Made by a program: the position numbers and the translations under genes. A stretch of DNA of 64,000 bases from Verrucomicrobiaceae bacterium UBA1938 (GTDB lineage: Bacteria; Verrucomicrobiota; Verrucomicrobiia; Verrucomicrobiales; Verrucomicrobiaceae), in assembly GCA_002336895.1 (NCBI GenBank), contig DDFC01000026.1, positions 1 through 64,000 on the forward strand, in the 5' to 3' direction. Below, in pieces: positions 1 to 8,879 of the stretch. The notes under the pieces are model-generated. The model saw only the letters and a program-made list of their open reading frames with translations, was not told where the DNA came from and searched no databases. Within the stretch, counting starts at the first letter, position 1; each line of letters opens with the position of its first letter.

Positions 1-432
1 TTGTTTCGCCACAGCATCTGCAACGCCGCACCGCAAACACCTCGGCGCGACTGCACAAACTTCAAGCACGGCCCACATAGACGCCGCCACGCGGCCACAC
101 CGGGGTTTAAAAACACCCGTATTGGTTCAACTCAATTCGGCCATCCAAGACGTGAACATGCCACGATGACTGCGGCTCTGAGGCCGGAGGCGGACGCCGA
201 CCGGGAAGATCATCTCGATCCCCACACCCGCAGCTTGCTTTGAATGATGCGTGAACATCGCGCAATGCAGAAGCACGTGGAATCGGATGATCCCGCTCCT
301 ACAGAATACTGCGCGTGGCATGAAATGATGGCACCCCAGACGCAGACCCGCTTTCCAACCGGGGTTTGGTGTCACTTGCGCTCCAAAAACAGCACGAAAA
401 TCAAGCGCCCATGCGTGCGCAGGGGCACCACC
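1..432. other. Left-edge stretch with no recognisable gene
   Basis: The open frames here (for example 1-243 on the plus strand and 127-375 on the minus strand) translate to proline-, arginine- and histidine-rich sequence with no domain, and they overlap each other on opposite strands. I see no tRNA-like fold and no convincing promoter. The stretch lies beyond the 3' end of the minus-strand nitrilase gene and probably holds its terminator or an intergenic spacer. Confidence 0.4.
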
Positions 433-1761
433 TTATTCCCTCAGCGCAGGCGGGCGGTGGCTGGGGATCTGGGCTTTGAAATCTCCGAGGCTGTTCCAGT
501 GGGCGGGCTCGTTCAGGTCCACCTCGGCGATGGCCACGGTGCCAAAGTCCTCCGCCTTGGCCAGCACATCACCGTAGTGGTCAAAGATACCTGAGATCAT
601 CCACTGGTTTTTGCGCGCATCGGTGTAGGTGCTGCTGACGATGTACACGTGGTTCTCGCACGCACGTGCGGCGGCCAGCATTGGATTGCAGCCCCACACC
701 GGCCACGCGATCACCTCCGCGCCTTTGATCGTCAAAGCTCGCGCCACTTCAGGGAAAAAGCCGTCGTAGCAGATCATCATGCCCAGCTTGCCAAAGCGGG
801 TGTCAAACACCGGATACTCATGCCCGGGGGTGATGCCCGACTCGATCTCTCCACGCGGCAGCGTCACCTTGCGGTACTTGCCCACCATCTTGCCATCCGG
901 GCCCAGCAGCGCGGCGGTGTTGTAGAGCGTCTTGCCATCGCGCTCCACCAGTCCGGCCACGATGTAGAGCTGGTGCTCTTTGGCCAGTTTGCCAAAGTAT
1001 TCCGTGCTCGGCCCAGGCACTGTCTCGGCGCATTCCTCCATCTTCTTGTGCGTGCCGTAGTAGGTGAGAGTCTCTCCCAGCACGACGAGGTCTGCCTTCT
1101 GCTGCGCGGCCTGCGCGATCAGCGGCGCATACTGCGGCGGCTTGTCAGAGGGATTCGTGCCGTCCTTGGGCTGCAGATGCACCGTAGCCAGCCGGACCTT
1201 GCGCGGGGCAGGGGATGGCACGGCGGTCAGCGCCACATCGCTCCATTCCACACGCGCATTGGCGGCCCATTGCAGATACAGCTCGATCTTCGCCTGTCGT
1301 GCCTTTGCCGGCGCGCGCAGCGTGCTCTGGCAGTGGGTCCACTGGCCGGCCTCGCCCTCTGCCATCTGCGGGTACTCGGGCTCGGCACGTGGCACGGTGC
1401 CTTTGGCGTAGCCCTGCTTGGCGGGCTCCTCCCACGTCACCGGTTTTCCGTTCTCATCCTGCCAAAGGATGCGCGCATACACACTGCGGCGCGGCACCGG
1501 CATGGCGCTGGTTTTTTTCCACGCGCTGAACTCATAAAACTTCCCGCCTTCCACCGGCAGCGTGCGCGTCCAGCAGCCGATCCACTGCTCGCCAGCGCCC
1601 GTCTCCAGCACCAGCGCACCCTTGCCTTCGTGTCCGCCCTTGGTGCGCGCCTCGGCTGTCGGTTTCGCCTCATCACGCGGAGCCCACAGGGTCCATTCGT
1701 CAGACAGGGCTGCCTGAGAAGCCGTGGCCAGGAGGCAGAGAAGAAGCGAAATCGATTTCAT
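433..1761 (-). CDS. Secreted carbon-nitrogen hydrolase (nitrilase superfamily)
   Basis: A 442-residue protein. Residues 1-18 form a signal peptide (MKSISLLLCLLATASQAA). Residues about 20-180 form a beta-rich region resembling a carbohydrate-binding or galactose-binding-like module. Residues about 188-435 are a nitrilase-fold amidohydrolase with the complete Glu-Lys-Cys triad: E230 in VVLGET, K298 in KYRKVTLP and C331 in MMICYDG. The family hydrolyses amides or nitriles of carboxylic acids or N-carbamoyl compounds; the substrate here is unknown. Export plus a binding-like N-terminal module suggests an envelope or extracellular substrate, which is unusual because most nitrilases are cytoplasmic. 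It is the last gene of a minus-strand run after dprA, 33 bases away. The family call is firm; the N-terminal module assignment is tentative. Confidence 0.85.
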   Translation of the reverse strand: MKSISLLLCLLATASQAALSDEWTLWAPRDEAKPTAEARTKGGHEGKGALVLETGAGEQWIGCWTRTLPVEGGKFYEFSAWKKTSAMPVPRRSVYARILWQDENGKPVTWEEPAKQGYAKGTVPRAEPEYPQMAEGEAGQWTHCQSTLRAPAKARQAKIELYLQWAANARVEWSDVALTAVPSPAPRKVRLATVHLQPKDGTNPSDKPPQYAPLIAQAAQQKADLVVLGETLTYYGTHKKMEECAETVPGPSTEYFGKLAKEHQLYIVAGLVERDGKTLYNTAALLGPDGKMVGKYRKVTLPRGEIESGITPGHEYPVFDTRFGKLGMMICYDGFFPEVARALTIKGAEVIAWPVWGCNPMLAAARACENHVYIVSSTYTDARKNQWMISGIFDHYGDVLAKAEDFGTVAIAEVDLNEPAHWNSLGDFKAQIPSHRPPALRE

Positions 1762-1794
1762 GCCTCCTCAATACGTCCACGGAGACATCGGTCT

Positions 1795-2895
1795 TCATAC
1801 CATCCGCACATACCGCTTTCCGGGCAGCGCGCGGATCAGGCGCTTCATCTCCAGCCGCATCAGGGTGGAGGAAACCGTCGCGGAGGTGAGGCCGGAGGCG
1901 GTGGTGATGTCGTTAATGTGCGCCTCGTCGGTGCTGATGGCTTTGTAGAGTATCTCTTCCTCCAGCGTCAGATTGGCTGCCGGGCGTGGCTGCTCGGTCT
2001 TGGGGGCCACGGGGGCGGTGGGAAAGAGCGTCTGCAGATCATCCAGCACATCTGCGCCGTCCATGATGAGCTTGGCACCCTGCTGAATGAGGCGGTTGCA
2101 GCCGGCGGAGGTGGGCTTGTCGATGGGGCCGGGCACGGCATACACGGTGCGGCCCTGCTCATTGGCCTGCTGCGCGGTGATGAGCGATCCGCTGCGCAGC
2201 GGCGCCTCCACCACGATGAGCCCGCAGCCCCATCCGGCCACGATGCGGTTGCGATAAGGAAAGGTCTGTTTGTCAGCGAGGCGGTCCACCGGATACTCGC
2301 TGATCACCGCGCCGTTTTGGGCGATGCGCTCCGCCAGCGCCATGTTTTCCGGCGGGTAGAGCTGGCCGATGCCGGAGCCGATGACCGCCACCGTGCGCCC
2401 CTTGGCAGCGAGAGCGGCTTCATGCGCAGCGGTGTCAATGCCGCGCGCCAGACCGCTGATCACCGTGTAGCCTGCATACGCGATCTGAAAGCTCAGCTTT
2501 TTCGTGGTGCTCAGCCCGTAGTGCGTGGCGTGGCGGCTGCCCACCACACCGAGGGCGTTGTGGTCGCGCTTGGTCAGCTCTCCCCACACGGTCAGCGCCA
2601 GCGGTGGGTTGTGAATGGTGCGCAGCAGCGGGGGGTACAGCTCGTCCTCCTGCGTCAGCAGCGTCAGCCCGCGTGTGCTGATCTTCTTCAGCTCGCCTGC
2701 AAGATCGACCTGCGCCTCCCAGCCGGCGATGTTTTCCGCCTGCGCCAGGCCAAAGCCCTCGATCTGCAAAAGGTCCGTGACCTTGGCGCTGAGAATGCGC
2801 TCCGGGCTGCCAAAGACCTGCAGCAGCTTGCGCACACGAACGGGCCCCACCTGCGGGAGCAGATTCAGCACAAGCCAGGCCTCGGTGCGCGTCAT
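1795..2895 (-). CDS. dprA: DNA-processing protein DprA
   Basis: A 366-residue protein of normal DprA length. The N-terminal part (about 1-65) carries helix-hairpin-helix-like DNA-binding sequence (LLPQVGPVRVRKLLQVFG). The central Rossmann-like fold has the family hallmarks GSRHATHYG, GLARGIDTAAH, GSGIGQLYPPEN and the EAPLRSGSLITAQ segment. The C-terminal 60 residues form a winged-helix domain (LTLEEEILYKAI...ALPGKRYVRM). DprA protects incoming single-stranded DNA and loads RecA during natural transformation. It lies between a coiled-coil membrane protein 18 bases upstream and the nitrilase gene downstream on the same strand. No other competence genes are in view. Confidence 0.93.
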   Translation of the reverse strand: MTRTEAWLVLNLLPQVGPVRVRKLLQVFGSPERILSAKVTDLLQIEGFGLAQAENIAGWEAQVDLAGELKKISTRGLTLLTQEDELYPPLLRTIHNPPLALTVWGELTKRDHNALGVVGSRHATHYGLSTTKKLSFQIAYAGYTVISGLARGIDTAAHEAALAAKGRTVAVIGSGIGQLYPPENMALAERIAQNGAVISEYPVDRLADKQTFPYRNRIVAGWGCGLIVVEAPLRSGSLITAQQANEQGRTVYAVPGPIDKPTSAGCNRLIQQGAKLIMDGADVLDDLQTLFPTAPVAPKTEQPRPAANLTLEEEILYKAISTDEAHINDITTASGLTSATVSSTLMRLEMKRLIRALPGKRYVRMV

Positions 2896-2913
2896 TCCAC
2901 GAGGGGTGCGCCT

Positions 2914-3426
2914 TTAGGCGGCGGCAGCGGTGGCTTCGCCGTTTTTTGCAGCGGAGGCGGCGGATTCCGGCAGGGCCACATTGGTCTGGGATGAGCCTGC
3001 GCCGATCAGCTTGCGGAAGATCTTTTGCGGGAAGGACTGGCCGCGCTCCTCATTCTCCAGCTGGCTGAGAGCGGCGGACTTGGCCATCTCCCAGGCGGGG
3101 GCAAAGCCCGGTGCGCTGATGATCATCTGCTTCTCCGCACGGGCCAGGATCTCCAGCTCGCGCTGCAGCTTGTTGTCCGGGCGCTCGTTCAGGCGGGCGA
3201 TCTGCATGCGCAGGTTTTCATTCTCCTGCTTCAGCGCCGCACGCTCCTTGTTGATGTCCTGCGTCTGCTTGGAGTCGAGGTCCAGCTTGTCGCTCAGCAT
3301 GCCTTTGTAGCGCTTGAGTTCGCGCTTGGTCTTCCAGTGCCCCCAGAGGGACTGCACCAGGAAGATGCCGCAGAGCACGACGCCGTAGATGAAGGTGTTC
3401 TGGGGGGAGAGGAGGTCTTTAAACAT
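2914..3426 (-). CDS. Single-pass membrane protein with coiled coil, function unknown
   Basis: A 170-residue protein with one N-terminal transmembrane helix (about residues 12-30, FIYGVVLCGIFLVQSLWG). A charged heptad-type region (about 32-95, rich in K, E, Q and L) is probably a coiled coil. It is followed by a moderately conserved-looking segment (QMIISAPGFAPAWEMAKSAAL) and an alanine-rich tail. I do not recognise a named family. It is the first gene of the minus-strand run with dprA and the nitrilase gene. The topology suggests a membrane-anchored cytoplasmic rod or scaffold. The start is supported by placement just before the membrane helix. Confidence 0.7.
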   Translation of the reverse strand: MFKDLLSPQNTFIYGVVLCGIFLVQSLWGHWKTKRELKRYKGMLSDKLDLDSKQTQDINKERAALKQENENLRMQIARLNERPDNKLQRELEILARAEKQMIISAPGFAPAWEMAKSAALSQLENEERGQSFPQKIFRKLIGAGSSQTNVALPESAASAAKNGEATAAAA

Positions 3427-3786
3427 GGCTGCTGAAAACTACTGCATGACCCGGCGTGTGCAACCGGGCAAAGTCGGGTGACATTGACATACGTCCATGG
3501 GGTAGGGATGGCTGTGGAAAGAATCTCATGTCAAGCTCACACCAAGGCTGGTGATGGCTCGTCAGGTGCGTTCAGAGTGCTGATTCTCAATGCTTGGAGC
3601 TGCTTTGGCTGGTGCGCTGAGGGTGTTTTGCCGATGCGATGTTGGCGGGATAGGATCTCACTTCGATTCCAGCATGCCTTCTGTGCAGCTCATTCTGTCG
3701 CCAAATATCGGTGGCATCTCGTGTGGGAGTGCGGCATGCGTGGCACTCTCTCAGCCAGTAGAAATCTTGCTTCAGCCCGTGCTCGT
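3427..3786. promoter_or_regulatory. Divergent intergenic region between the coiled-coil gene and the FkbM gene
   Basis: About 360 bases of lower GC content between oppositely oriented genes. An open frame runs from 3478 into the FkbM gene, but its translation before residue 104 does not look like protein. Possible promoter elements toward the plus strand are TTGCCG (3628-3633), 17 bases, then TAGGAT (3651-3656), and TGGCAC at 3741-3746 with GG-N10-GC spacing typical of RpoN promoters (its -12 half is poor). Both are weak calls. Confidence 0.3.
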
Positions 3787-4602
3787 ATGGCGCATCTTCC
3801 GGACACTACGCAAAATCAGCTTTCCGGGGGCGCACGGCTCAAGGCCCGGGTCCGCGAGTGCATTCTTCACATGCGAGTGCTGGGCCTCATGCGCGGGCTG
3901 CTGGCGTGGGTGCGTGCCAGATGGCTGGGGCAGTCGTTTGTGATACCGGTGCATGTCCCGGGAGTGAAGGATGCTGTGATGCTGCGCGCAGGCGGGTCTG
4001 ACATTGAGGTCTTTAAAAAAATCTTCTTCGACCACGAGTACCGTCTCCCGTTTGATAAGCGTCCCGGCACGATCCTGGACCTCGGAGCCAATACGGGGCT
4101 GGCCGCGCTCTACTTCCACCTTCATTTTCCAGAGGCGCAGATCGTCGCCGTGGAGCCTGATCCGGACAATTTTGCCATGATGCAGCGCCATCTGGGCGGG
4201 CTGCCGGGCGTGGTGCTTGTCCAGGCCGCCGTATGGAGTCACGATGGCGAGATCATCCTCACGGATCCGGGTGTCGGCTCCTGGGGCTTGCGGGTGGAGG
4301 AGGAGCCACTGGCTGCGGGCTCAGCCTGTCGTCCTGTGCCGGCGGTCAGCATGATCACCCTGCTGGGGCATTTTCCCGGCGGCAGGGTGGATCTGCTGAA
4401 GATGGATGTGGAAGGCGCGGAGAAGGTAGTCTTTGCCTCCAGCACCGCCTGGATTCAAAACATCGATGCCATTGCCATCGAGCTGCACGACCGCTACAAA
4501 CCCGGCTGCAGCCGGGCCTTCTTCACCGCCGTCCAAAGCCTGCCGTGTGAGCAGGTGATCGGCGAAAACTACTTTGTCTGGCGGCCTTCGGCGGACCGCT
4601 GA
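3787..4602 (+). CDS. FkbM family SAM-dependent methyltransferase
   Basis: A 271-residue protein. The FkbM fold shows the SAM-binding loop DLGANTG (about 98-104), the acidic end of beta-2 (AVEPDPDNF, about 121-129) and the family motif LKMDVEGAE near the C-terminus. FkbM proteins O-methylate sugars or polyketides and are common in surface polysaccharide loci. The frame is open back to 3478. I chose the ATG at 3787 because it puts the usual 60-70 residues before the LRAGGSDIEVF segment; the ATG at 3871 is an alternative. The gene is isolated, convergent with the esterase gene, and ends inside a hairpin. Confidence 0.8.
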   Translation: MAHLPDTTQNQLSGGARLKARVRECILHMRVLGLMRGLLAWVRARWLGQSFVIPVHVPGVKDAVMLRAGGSDIEVFKKIFFDHEYRLPFDKRPGTILDLGANTGLAALYFHLHFPEAQIVAVEPDPDNFAMMQRHLGGLPGVVLVQAAVWSHDGEIILTDPGVGSWGLRVEEEPLAAGSACRPVPAVSMITLLGHFPGGRVDLLKMDVEGAEKVVFASSTAWIQNIDAIAIELHDRYKPGCSRAFFTAVQSLPCEQVIGENYFVWRPSADR

Positions 4603-4606
4603 AGGC
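4584..4606. terminator. Hairpin between convergent genes
   Basis: An inverted repeat overlaps the stop codon of the FkbM gene: nine pairs including one G-U wobble (GCCTTCGGC with GCTGAAGGC) around a five-base loop. It lies between convergent stops at 4602 and 4623, so it could end transcription from both sides. No T-run follows it, so it is not a textbook intrinsic terminator. Confidence 0.35.
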
Positions 4607-4622
4607 TGGCTAACTTTGATGC

Positions 4623-6308
4623 TCACTTCGCCGCATAGCCCTGCCAGAGCCACTCCAGAGCCTGGGGGAGGATCTGGGGGCGTGCGGGGCCGATGCCGTG
4701 ACCGGCATTGAGGCAATAGACATATTGGTAGTGGTAGCCTTTGGCCTTCAAAACCTTGGCCATGCGGTGATTGGCTTCCACCCAGTCGTGCATGTTGTCG
4801 CGCATGACGTTGGGGTTGAGCAGGTCGCGATCTCCCACAGCCATCCAAATGCGCAGGGGCTTCACCGGGCTTTCAGGGATGAGTTTGTCGTGGAAGCCCC
4901 AGGCACCATCGGGTGTCTCGGGATTGAAGGGCCACTGCTGGTTCACGTAGGTGCCGGAGAAGGTGAGCACGCGGTGGTAGAGATCGGGGTGATACCAGGC
5001 CATGGCGAGCGCGGCGGAGCCACCGGAGCTGTTGCCCATGGTAGCGCGGCCTTCGGGATCTTTGGTGAGTTTGACGCTGTAGTTTTTCTCCACCAGCGGG
5101 AGCACTTCGTTTTCGATGAATTCAGCGTAGAGGCCGGACATTGTGTCGTATTCGCGGCCGCGCTCATGACCCTGGGCATCGCCACCGCCGCTGGAGATCA
5201 TGATGGCGATCATGGCAGGCACGCGCTTCTGGGCGATGAGGTTGTCGAGGATGCGGGCCAGGTTCATGTCGGGCTTGCCCATGCCGGGGCCGTCATGGGT
5301 GACGATGAAGGGAGCCTCTGTGCCTGCGGTGTACTGGGCGGGCACATAGACGGTGACGGTGCGCTTGTAGTCGACGGGATGCGTTTCGACGATGAGGGTC
5401 TTGGGGTTCTTGGGATCGACGATCCCAAACACATCGCGCGCGATGCCGGGGTTGAAGAGCTTGCAGTCCTTGGAGTCGATCTGGAACTGCTGCACCTTGC
5501 CCTGTGGAACGTCGGGGACGACTTTGGTTTCGGGGGCAGGGAGGTAGTCGGGGCCGATCACGTAGTCACCATCGGTATTGACGGGTGGGACGGCTCCCGG
5601 CTTGCCATCCAGACGGGTGAATTTTGGGGCGCTGGGGGCATCGAGCGGGCGTGTAGGCGGCTGCGGGCGCTCAGGCTTTTTCATCTCGGCCACATCGACC
5701 ACATCCAGCTGGATGAACTGGCCATTGTAGGGCTGCGGCGCGGGCGCGATGCCGGGCACGACGAGCTTGGAGAAATTGGTGATCATGTGGCCGTTCTGGC
5801 CGTCGCCGTGAAAGGACAGCGTGGCACCGCCGTCGATCTCCAGAGAGGCGGTGTAGTCGATGGTGAAGATGCGGTGACCCACCTTGTCATCACGATTGAA
5901 AAAGAAGTGGGAGGACGGGGAGGAGACGCTGAGCTGGTAGATGTTGTAGGTGGCGTTGTTGGGAGTGCCGCCGATGTAGAAGCGTTCGCCTTCCTGCTGC
6001 CCGTCTTTGTACATCATGGGCTCCACCACGCCGCGTACGCGGACGGTCACCTTGTAGCGTTTGCCGGGATCGCCGCCGAACTTCTTCACGTCGGTGAATT
6101 TATCATTCGTGGCCGGGTCGTTGGTCATGCGGGCGGAGATGCCGTCTGCTCCGGGCTTGGGATTCTCCGGCATGGGATCGCGGCAGGGAAACTCAAAGCG
6201 GTAGCCGTCGATGGCGGCGGCCACTTTTTTCAGGCTCTCGCCAGCAGCGGCAGACGTGGCGATGAGGACCGAGACGGAGAGACCGAGGAGATGGCGCAGG
6301 GAGAGCAT
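4623..6308 (-). CDS. Secreted alpha/beta-hydrolase esterase (enterochelin-esterase-like fold)
   Basis: A 561-residue protein from the ATG at 6308, chosen because MLSLRHLLGLSVSVLIATSAAAG is a clean signal peptide; the frame is open to 6443, where it would overlap the dehydrogenase gene. A beta-rich N-terminal domain (about 25-210) carries NGQFIQLDVVDV and resembles a binding domain. A proline-rich linker follows. The C-terminal esterase domain (about 300-561) has the nucleophile in MGNSSGGSAA (S427), an acidic residue in VGDRDLLNP (D493 or D495) and the histidine in NAGHGIG (H537). This esterase family hydrolyses sugar-bound esters, such as feruloyl or acetyl groups, or siderophore esters. Activity on a polysaccharide or plant ester is inference. 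Confidence 0.8.
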   Translation of the reverse strand: MLSLRHLLGLSVSVLIATSAAAGESLKKVAAAIDGYRFEFPCRDPMPENPKPGADGISARMTNDPATNDKFTDVKKFGGDPGKRYKVTVRVRGVVEPMMYKDGQQEGERFYIGGTPNNATYNIYQLSVSSPSSHFFFNRDDKVGHRIFTIDYTASLEIDGGATLSFHGDGQNGHMITNFSKLVVPGIAPAPQPYNGQFIQLDVVDVAEMKKPERPQPPTRPLDAPSAPKFTRLDGKPGAVPPVNTDGDYVIGPDYLPAPETKVVPDVPQGKVQQFQIDSKDCKLFNPGIARDVFGIVDPKNPKTLIVETHPVDYKRTVTVYVPAQYTAGTEAPFIVTHDGPGMGKPDMNLARILDNLIAQKRVPAMIAIMISSGGGDAQGHERGREYDTMSGLYAEFIENEVLPLVEKNYSVKLTKDPEGRATMGNSSGGSAALAMAWYHPDLYHRVLTFSGTYVNQQWPFNPETPDGAWGFHDKLIPESPVKPLRIWMAVGDRDLLNPNVMRDNMHDWVEANHRMAKVLKAKGYHYQYVYCLNAGHGIGPARPQILPQALEWLWQGYAAK

Positions 6309-6423
6309 GGTTGGGGTGGAGAGCAAAACGAGCCAGCCGCATGAAACAAGCAGGTTTGCCTGCTTCATGGGGCAGAAGGAACGGAGCTGGCCACAGAGGC
6401 TTTTCAGCGGCTTTGTGCCGGGA

Positions 6424-7725
6424 TCACCAGCAGATGCCGTCATACTGCCACGGCAGGCTCTTGAGCTCCTCCCAGCCGTTCACGTCGATGACGGCGTGGT
6501 CTGCGCGTGCATCCGCACGCAGGGCGTCGATGGTGGCGCACTTTTGTGAGATGACGATGACGTCGCTGTTTTGCAGCACCTCGCCAGCGGTGGCTTTCAT
6601 GAGCTGGGCCAGGTGAGGCATGCGCTGCTGGATCTGCTGCTCATTGGAGCCGATGAGGCGGGAGAGATTGATCTGGGGGTCGAAGATGCTCAGCGTGTGC
6701 CCGCGGCCGTAGAGGGTCTCCGCCGCAGCCACCAGGGGGCTGCCGCGCAGGTCGTCGGTGTCCGCCTTGAAGGCCAGACCGAGGAAGCCGATGCGGCGCT
6801 TCTGCTTGCCCTCGATGAGCTGCACAAAGAGCTGCTGGTGGGAGGCATTGGTGGAGAGGGTGTTTTCCAGCAGCGGCAGGCTGAGGCCCTGCTGGCGCAC
6901 AAAGGCATGCAGGGCGGAGACGTCCTTGGGCAGGCAGGAGCCGCCAAAGGGCGCACCCGGGCGCATGTAGTAGCTGGAGATGTTCAGCTTCTTGTCCTCG
7001 CACACCACCTGCATCACGCGTTTGCCATCCTCGCCGAGCTGCTTGCACAGGCGGCCGATCTCATTGGCAAAGCCCACTTTGAGCGCATGGAAGTAGTTGC
7101 AGGAGTACTTGATCATCTCGGCCCCCTCCCAGCGCAGCAGCTCCGGTTTGCCCCCGAGCAGCCCGGCGATCTCTTCCGGCACCGTGGAGCAGCCGTCCTC
7201 ATTGCCGATGACGGAGAGGGAGGGCTCGTCAAAGTCGCGCACGGCGGTGCCTTCGCGCAAAAATTCGGGGCAGTAGTAGATCTCCACGCGGCCAGCCTGG
7301 ATGAGGCCAGCCAGCACCTCTCCCACGATGCTGCGGGTGCTGCCCGGAAGCATGGTGCTGCGGAAGATGATGACGTGCTTTTTGGTCAGTGAAGACAGCG
7401 CCTCGGCTAACTGGCGTGTTACGGAACGCACAAAGCTCAGGTCCAGGCTGCCGGAAGGCTGGGAGGGCGTGCCCACGCAGATGATGCTGGCATCTGACTG
7501 CGCCACAGCCTCCGCCACATCCTGGGTGGCGGTGATCCTGCCGCTGGTGCTGCCGTCTTTCAGCAGGGCGTCCAGCCCCGGCTCCACGATGGGGGAGATG
7601 CCCTGGTTAAAGGCCGCCACCTTGGCCGCATGCAGGTCCACGCCGATGATGCGGTGCCCTTTTTTCGCCAGACAGGCGGCGGTGACAGCACCGACGTAAC
7701 CAAGACCAAAGACGGAGATGTTCAT
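6424..7725 (-). CDS. algD: GDP-mannose 6-dehydrogenase (AlgD type)
   Basis: A 433-residue protein of the UDP-glucose/GDP-mannose dehydrogenase family, which oxidises a nucleotide sugar to the uronic acid using two NAD+. The NAD-binding start is VFGLGYVGAV. The substrate loop is YYMRPGAPFGGSCLPKDV with catalytic C264, and AEMIKYSCN and FANEIGRL are conserved. The AlgD-like details (SPIVEPGLDALL, DKKLNISSYYMRPG and the terminal GICW) point to GDP-mannose rather than UDP-glucose. The product would be GDP-mannuronate. No alginate polymerase genes are nearby. It follows a VanZ-like gene 36 bases upstream on the same strand and precedes the esterase gene. Confidence 0.88.
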   Translation of the reverse strand: MNISVFGLGYVGAVTAACLAKKGHRIIGVDLHAAKVAAFNQGISPIVEPGLDALLKDGSTSGRITATQDVAEAVAQSDASIICVGTPSQPSGSLDLSFVRSVTRQLAEALSSLTKKHVIIFRSTMLPGSTRSIVGEVLAGLIQAGRVEIYYCPEFLREGTAVRDFDEPSLSVIGNEDGCSTVPEEIAGLLGGKPELLRWEGAEMIKYSCNYFHALKVGFANEIGRLCKQLGEDGKRVMQVVCEDKKLNISSYYMRPGAPFGGSCLPKDVSALHAFVRQQGLSLPLLENTLSTNASHQQLFVQLIEGKQKRRIGFLGLAFKADTDDLRGSPLVAAAETLYGRGHTLSIFDPQINLSRLIGSNEQQIQQRMPHLAQLMKATAGEVLQNSDVIVISQKCATIDALRADARADHAVIDVNGWEELKSLPWQYDGICW

Positions 7726-7761
7726 GCGTATGCGACAGAGGGAATAAAGATGCCGGGTGTG

Positions 7762-8793
7762 TTATTGGACTGTCCCAGTTCCTTGTAAACCAGCAGACGA
7801 TGTTTTTTTTGTGTCAGGAGAAGCCAAAATTGCGGAGGTGGGCGCAGCGGGCGGCAGGTTCTGCGTTTTCGGGATCAGGCGCAGCTGATGGATCTGCAGC
7901 CGGGCATGATCTGGGTGGGCTGCGAGAAACACCACCAGCTGGTGCACCTGTGGCGTAGCTGCCCCCTTGGGCCACAGCACCTGGATCTGAGAGGTGCCGG
8001 GCTGCATCCAGCCTCCAGCGCGCAGTCGGTTGGCGGGGCCGTCATCCAGATCCACGCGCACGCCTATTTCCACGGCGGCGGCGGCCTGCAGGGTTCCAGA
8101 GATTTCCAGGCCGGAGTAGCTGCTCCAGTCGCGCTCCAGGGCATCCAGGTGAATGCTGGCGGGGTGTGTGGCATCTCGCTCCAGAACGAGTGGCGCCGGC
8201 CCTTGGGGAGGGTGCAGGGTGTCGATGAGCCACAGCGGGTGCAGGTGCGGGCGGGATTCATCCAGCAGCACAGGCAGCTGGCGGGTGGCCTCGGCTTGGA
8301 TCAGAGCCATTTGCCCCCACCAGAGCAGGGGTGGCCCCAGCATGAATGCCAGCCCGAGCAGGCGCATCAGCACACGCGGCGTGGTGCTGCTCCACACCAG
8401 CCCGCCGAGAATGCCGGCCATGCCCCACAGAAAGTCCTCCAGGCTGGCGGTGCGGCCAAACCATGGCTGCACCCCCTCCACCACAGCCGCCATGAGCAGG
8501 GCTGCCGTGGCGGCCAGGGCCATGCGCGGGAGGGATGGCCAAGGCCGCCGCAGCAGGGAGGCAAAAAGCAGCAGGCAAAGGCCCATGAGCGGGGCATGCG
8601 CTCGGTTGGTCAGCTCACCACGCCAGCCTGCAGACCATCCATGCGGCAGCGGCAGCATAAATAGAACCAATGCCATTCCTAACATGGCCAGGCAGATGAG
8701 GGTGTGGCGGCAGGAGTGCTTCAAGTGGATGGCGCTTTGCAGCTTTTTTTGCCAGCATAGCGCATTCCGGCAGGCATGCGAGCAGGGCGGCAT
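7762..8793 (-). CDS. VanZ-like membrane protein
   Basis: About 343 residues from the ATG at 8793. The frame is open to 8886, but that start would overlap the divergent gene; the ATG at 8685 is another option. The N-terminal half has about five hydrophobic helices with VanZ-like features: TNRAHAPLMGLCLLLFAS, then EGVQPWFGRTASLEDFLWG. The C-terminal half (about 190-343) is soluble and beta-rich and looks like an extracytoplasmic binding domain. VanZ-like proteins are often found beside envelope polysaccharide genes, and their molecular role is mostly unknown. It is probably cotranscribed with the downstream GDP-mannose dehydrogenase gene. Confidence 0.7.
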   Translation of the reverse strand: MPPCSHACRNALCWQKKLQSAIHLKHSCRHTLICLAMLGMALVLFMLPLPHGWSAGWRGELTNRAHAPLMGLCLLLFASLLRRPWPSLPRMALAATAALLMAAVVEGVQPWFGRTASLEDFLWGMAGILGGLVWSSTTPRVLMRLLGLAFMLGPPLLWWGQMALIQAEATRQLPVLLDESRPHLHPLWLIDTLHPPQGPAPLVLERDATHPASIHLDALERDWSSYSGLEISGTLQAAAAVEIGVRVDLDDGPANRLRAGGWMQPGTSQIQVLWPKGAATPQVHQLVVFLAAHPDHARLQIHQLRLIPKTQNLPPAAPTSAILASPDTKKTSSAGLQGTGTVQ

Positions 8794-8879
8794 GTCAGTC
8801 AGCGCTCCTGGCCAGCTGCGCCCGCCTGTTTGCTGCTGCCGCAGTTGCAGAGAGGTCTGATCCGGATGTAGCATCAGGT

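Noticed and set aside
649..2994. 781-codon plus-strand frame
   Set aside because: It is antisense to both the nitrilase and dprA genes, whose catalytic and family motifs are intact, and its own translation has no recognisable domain.
3478..3786. N-terminal extension of the FkbM gene
   Set aside because: The extra 103 residues are rich in C, W, S and R, have lower GC content than the gene and do not resemble an FkbM N-terminus.
4698..6344. 548-codon plus-strand frame
   Set aside because: It is antisense to the secreted esterase with its full catalytic triad; the translation is rich in V, H, G and D and typical of a shadow frame.
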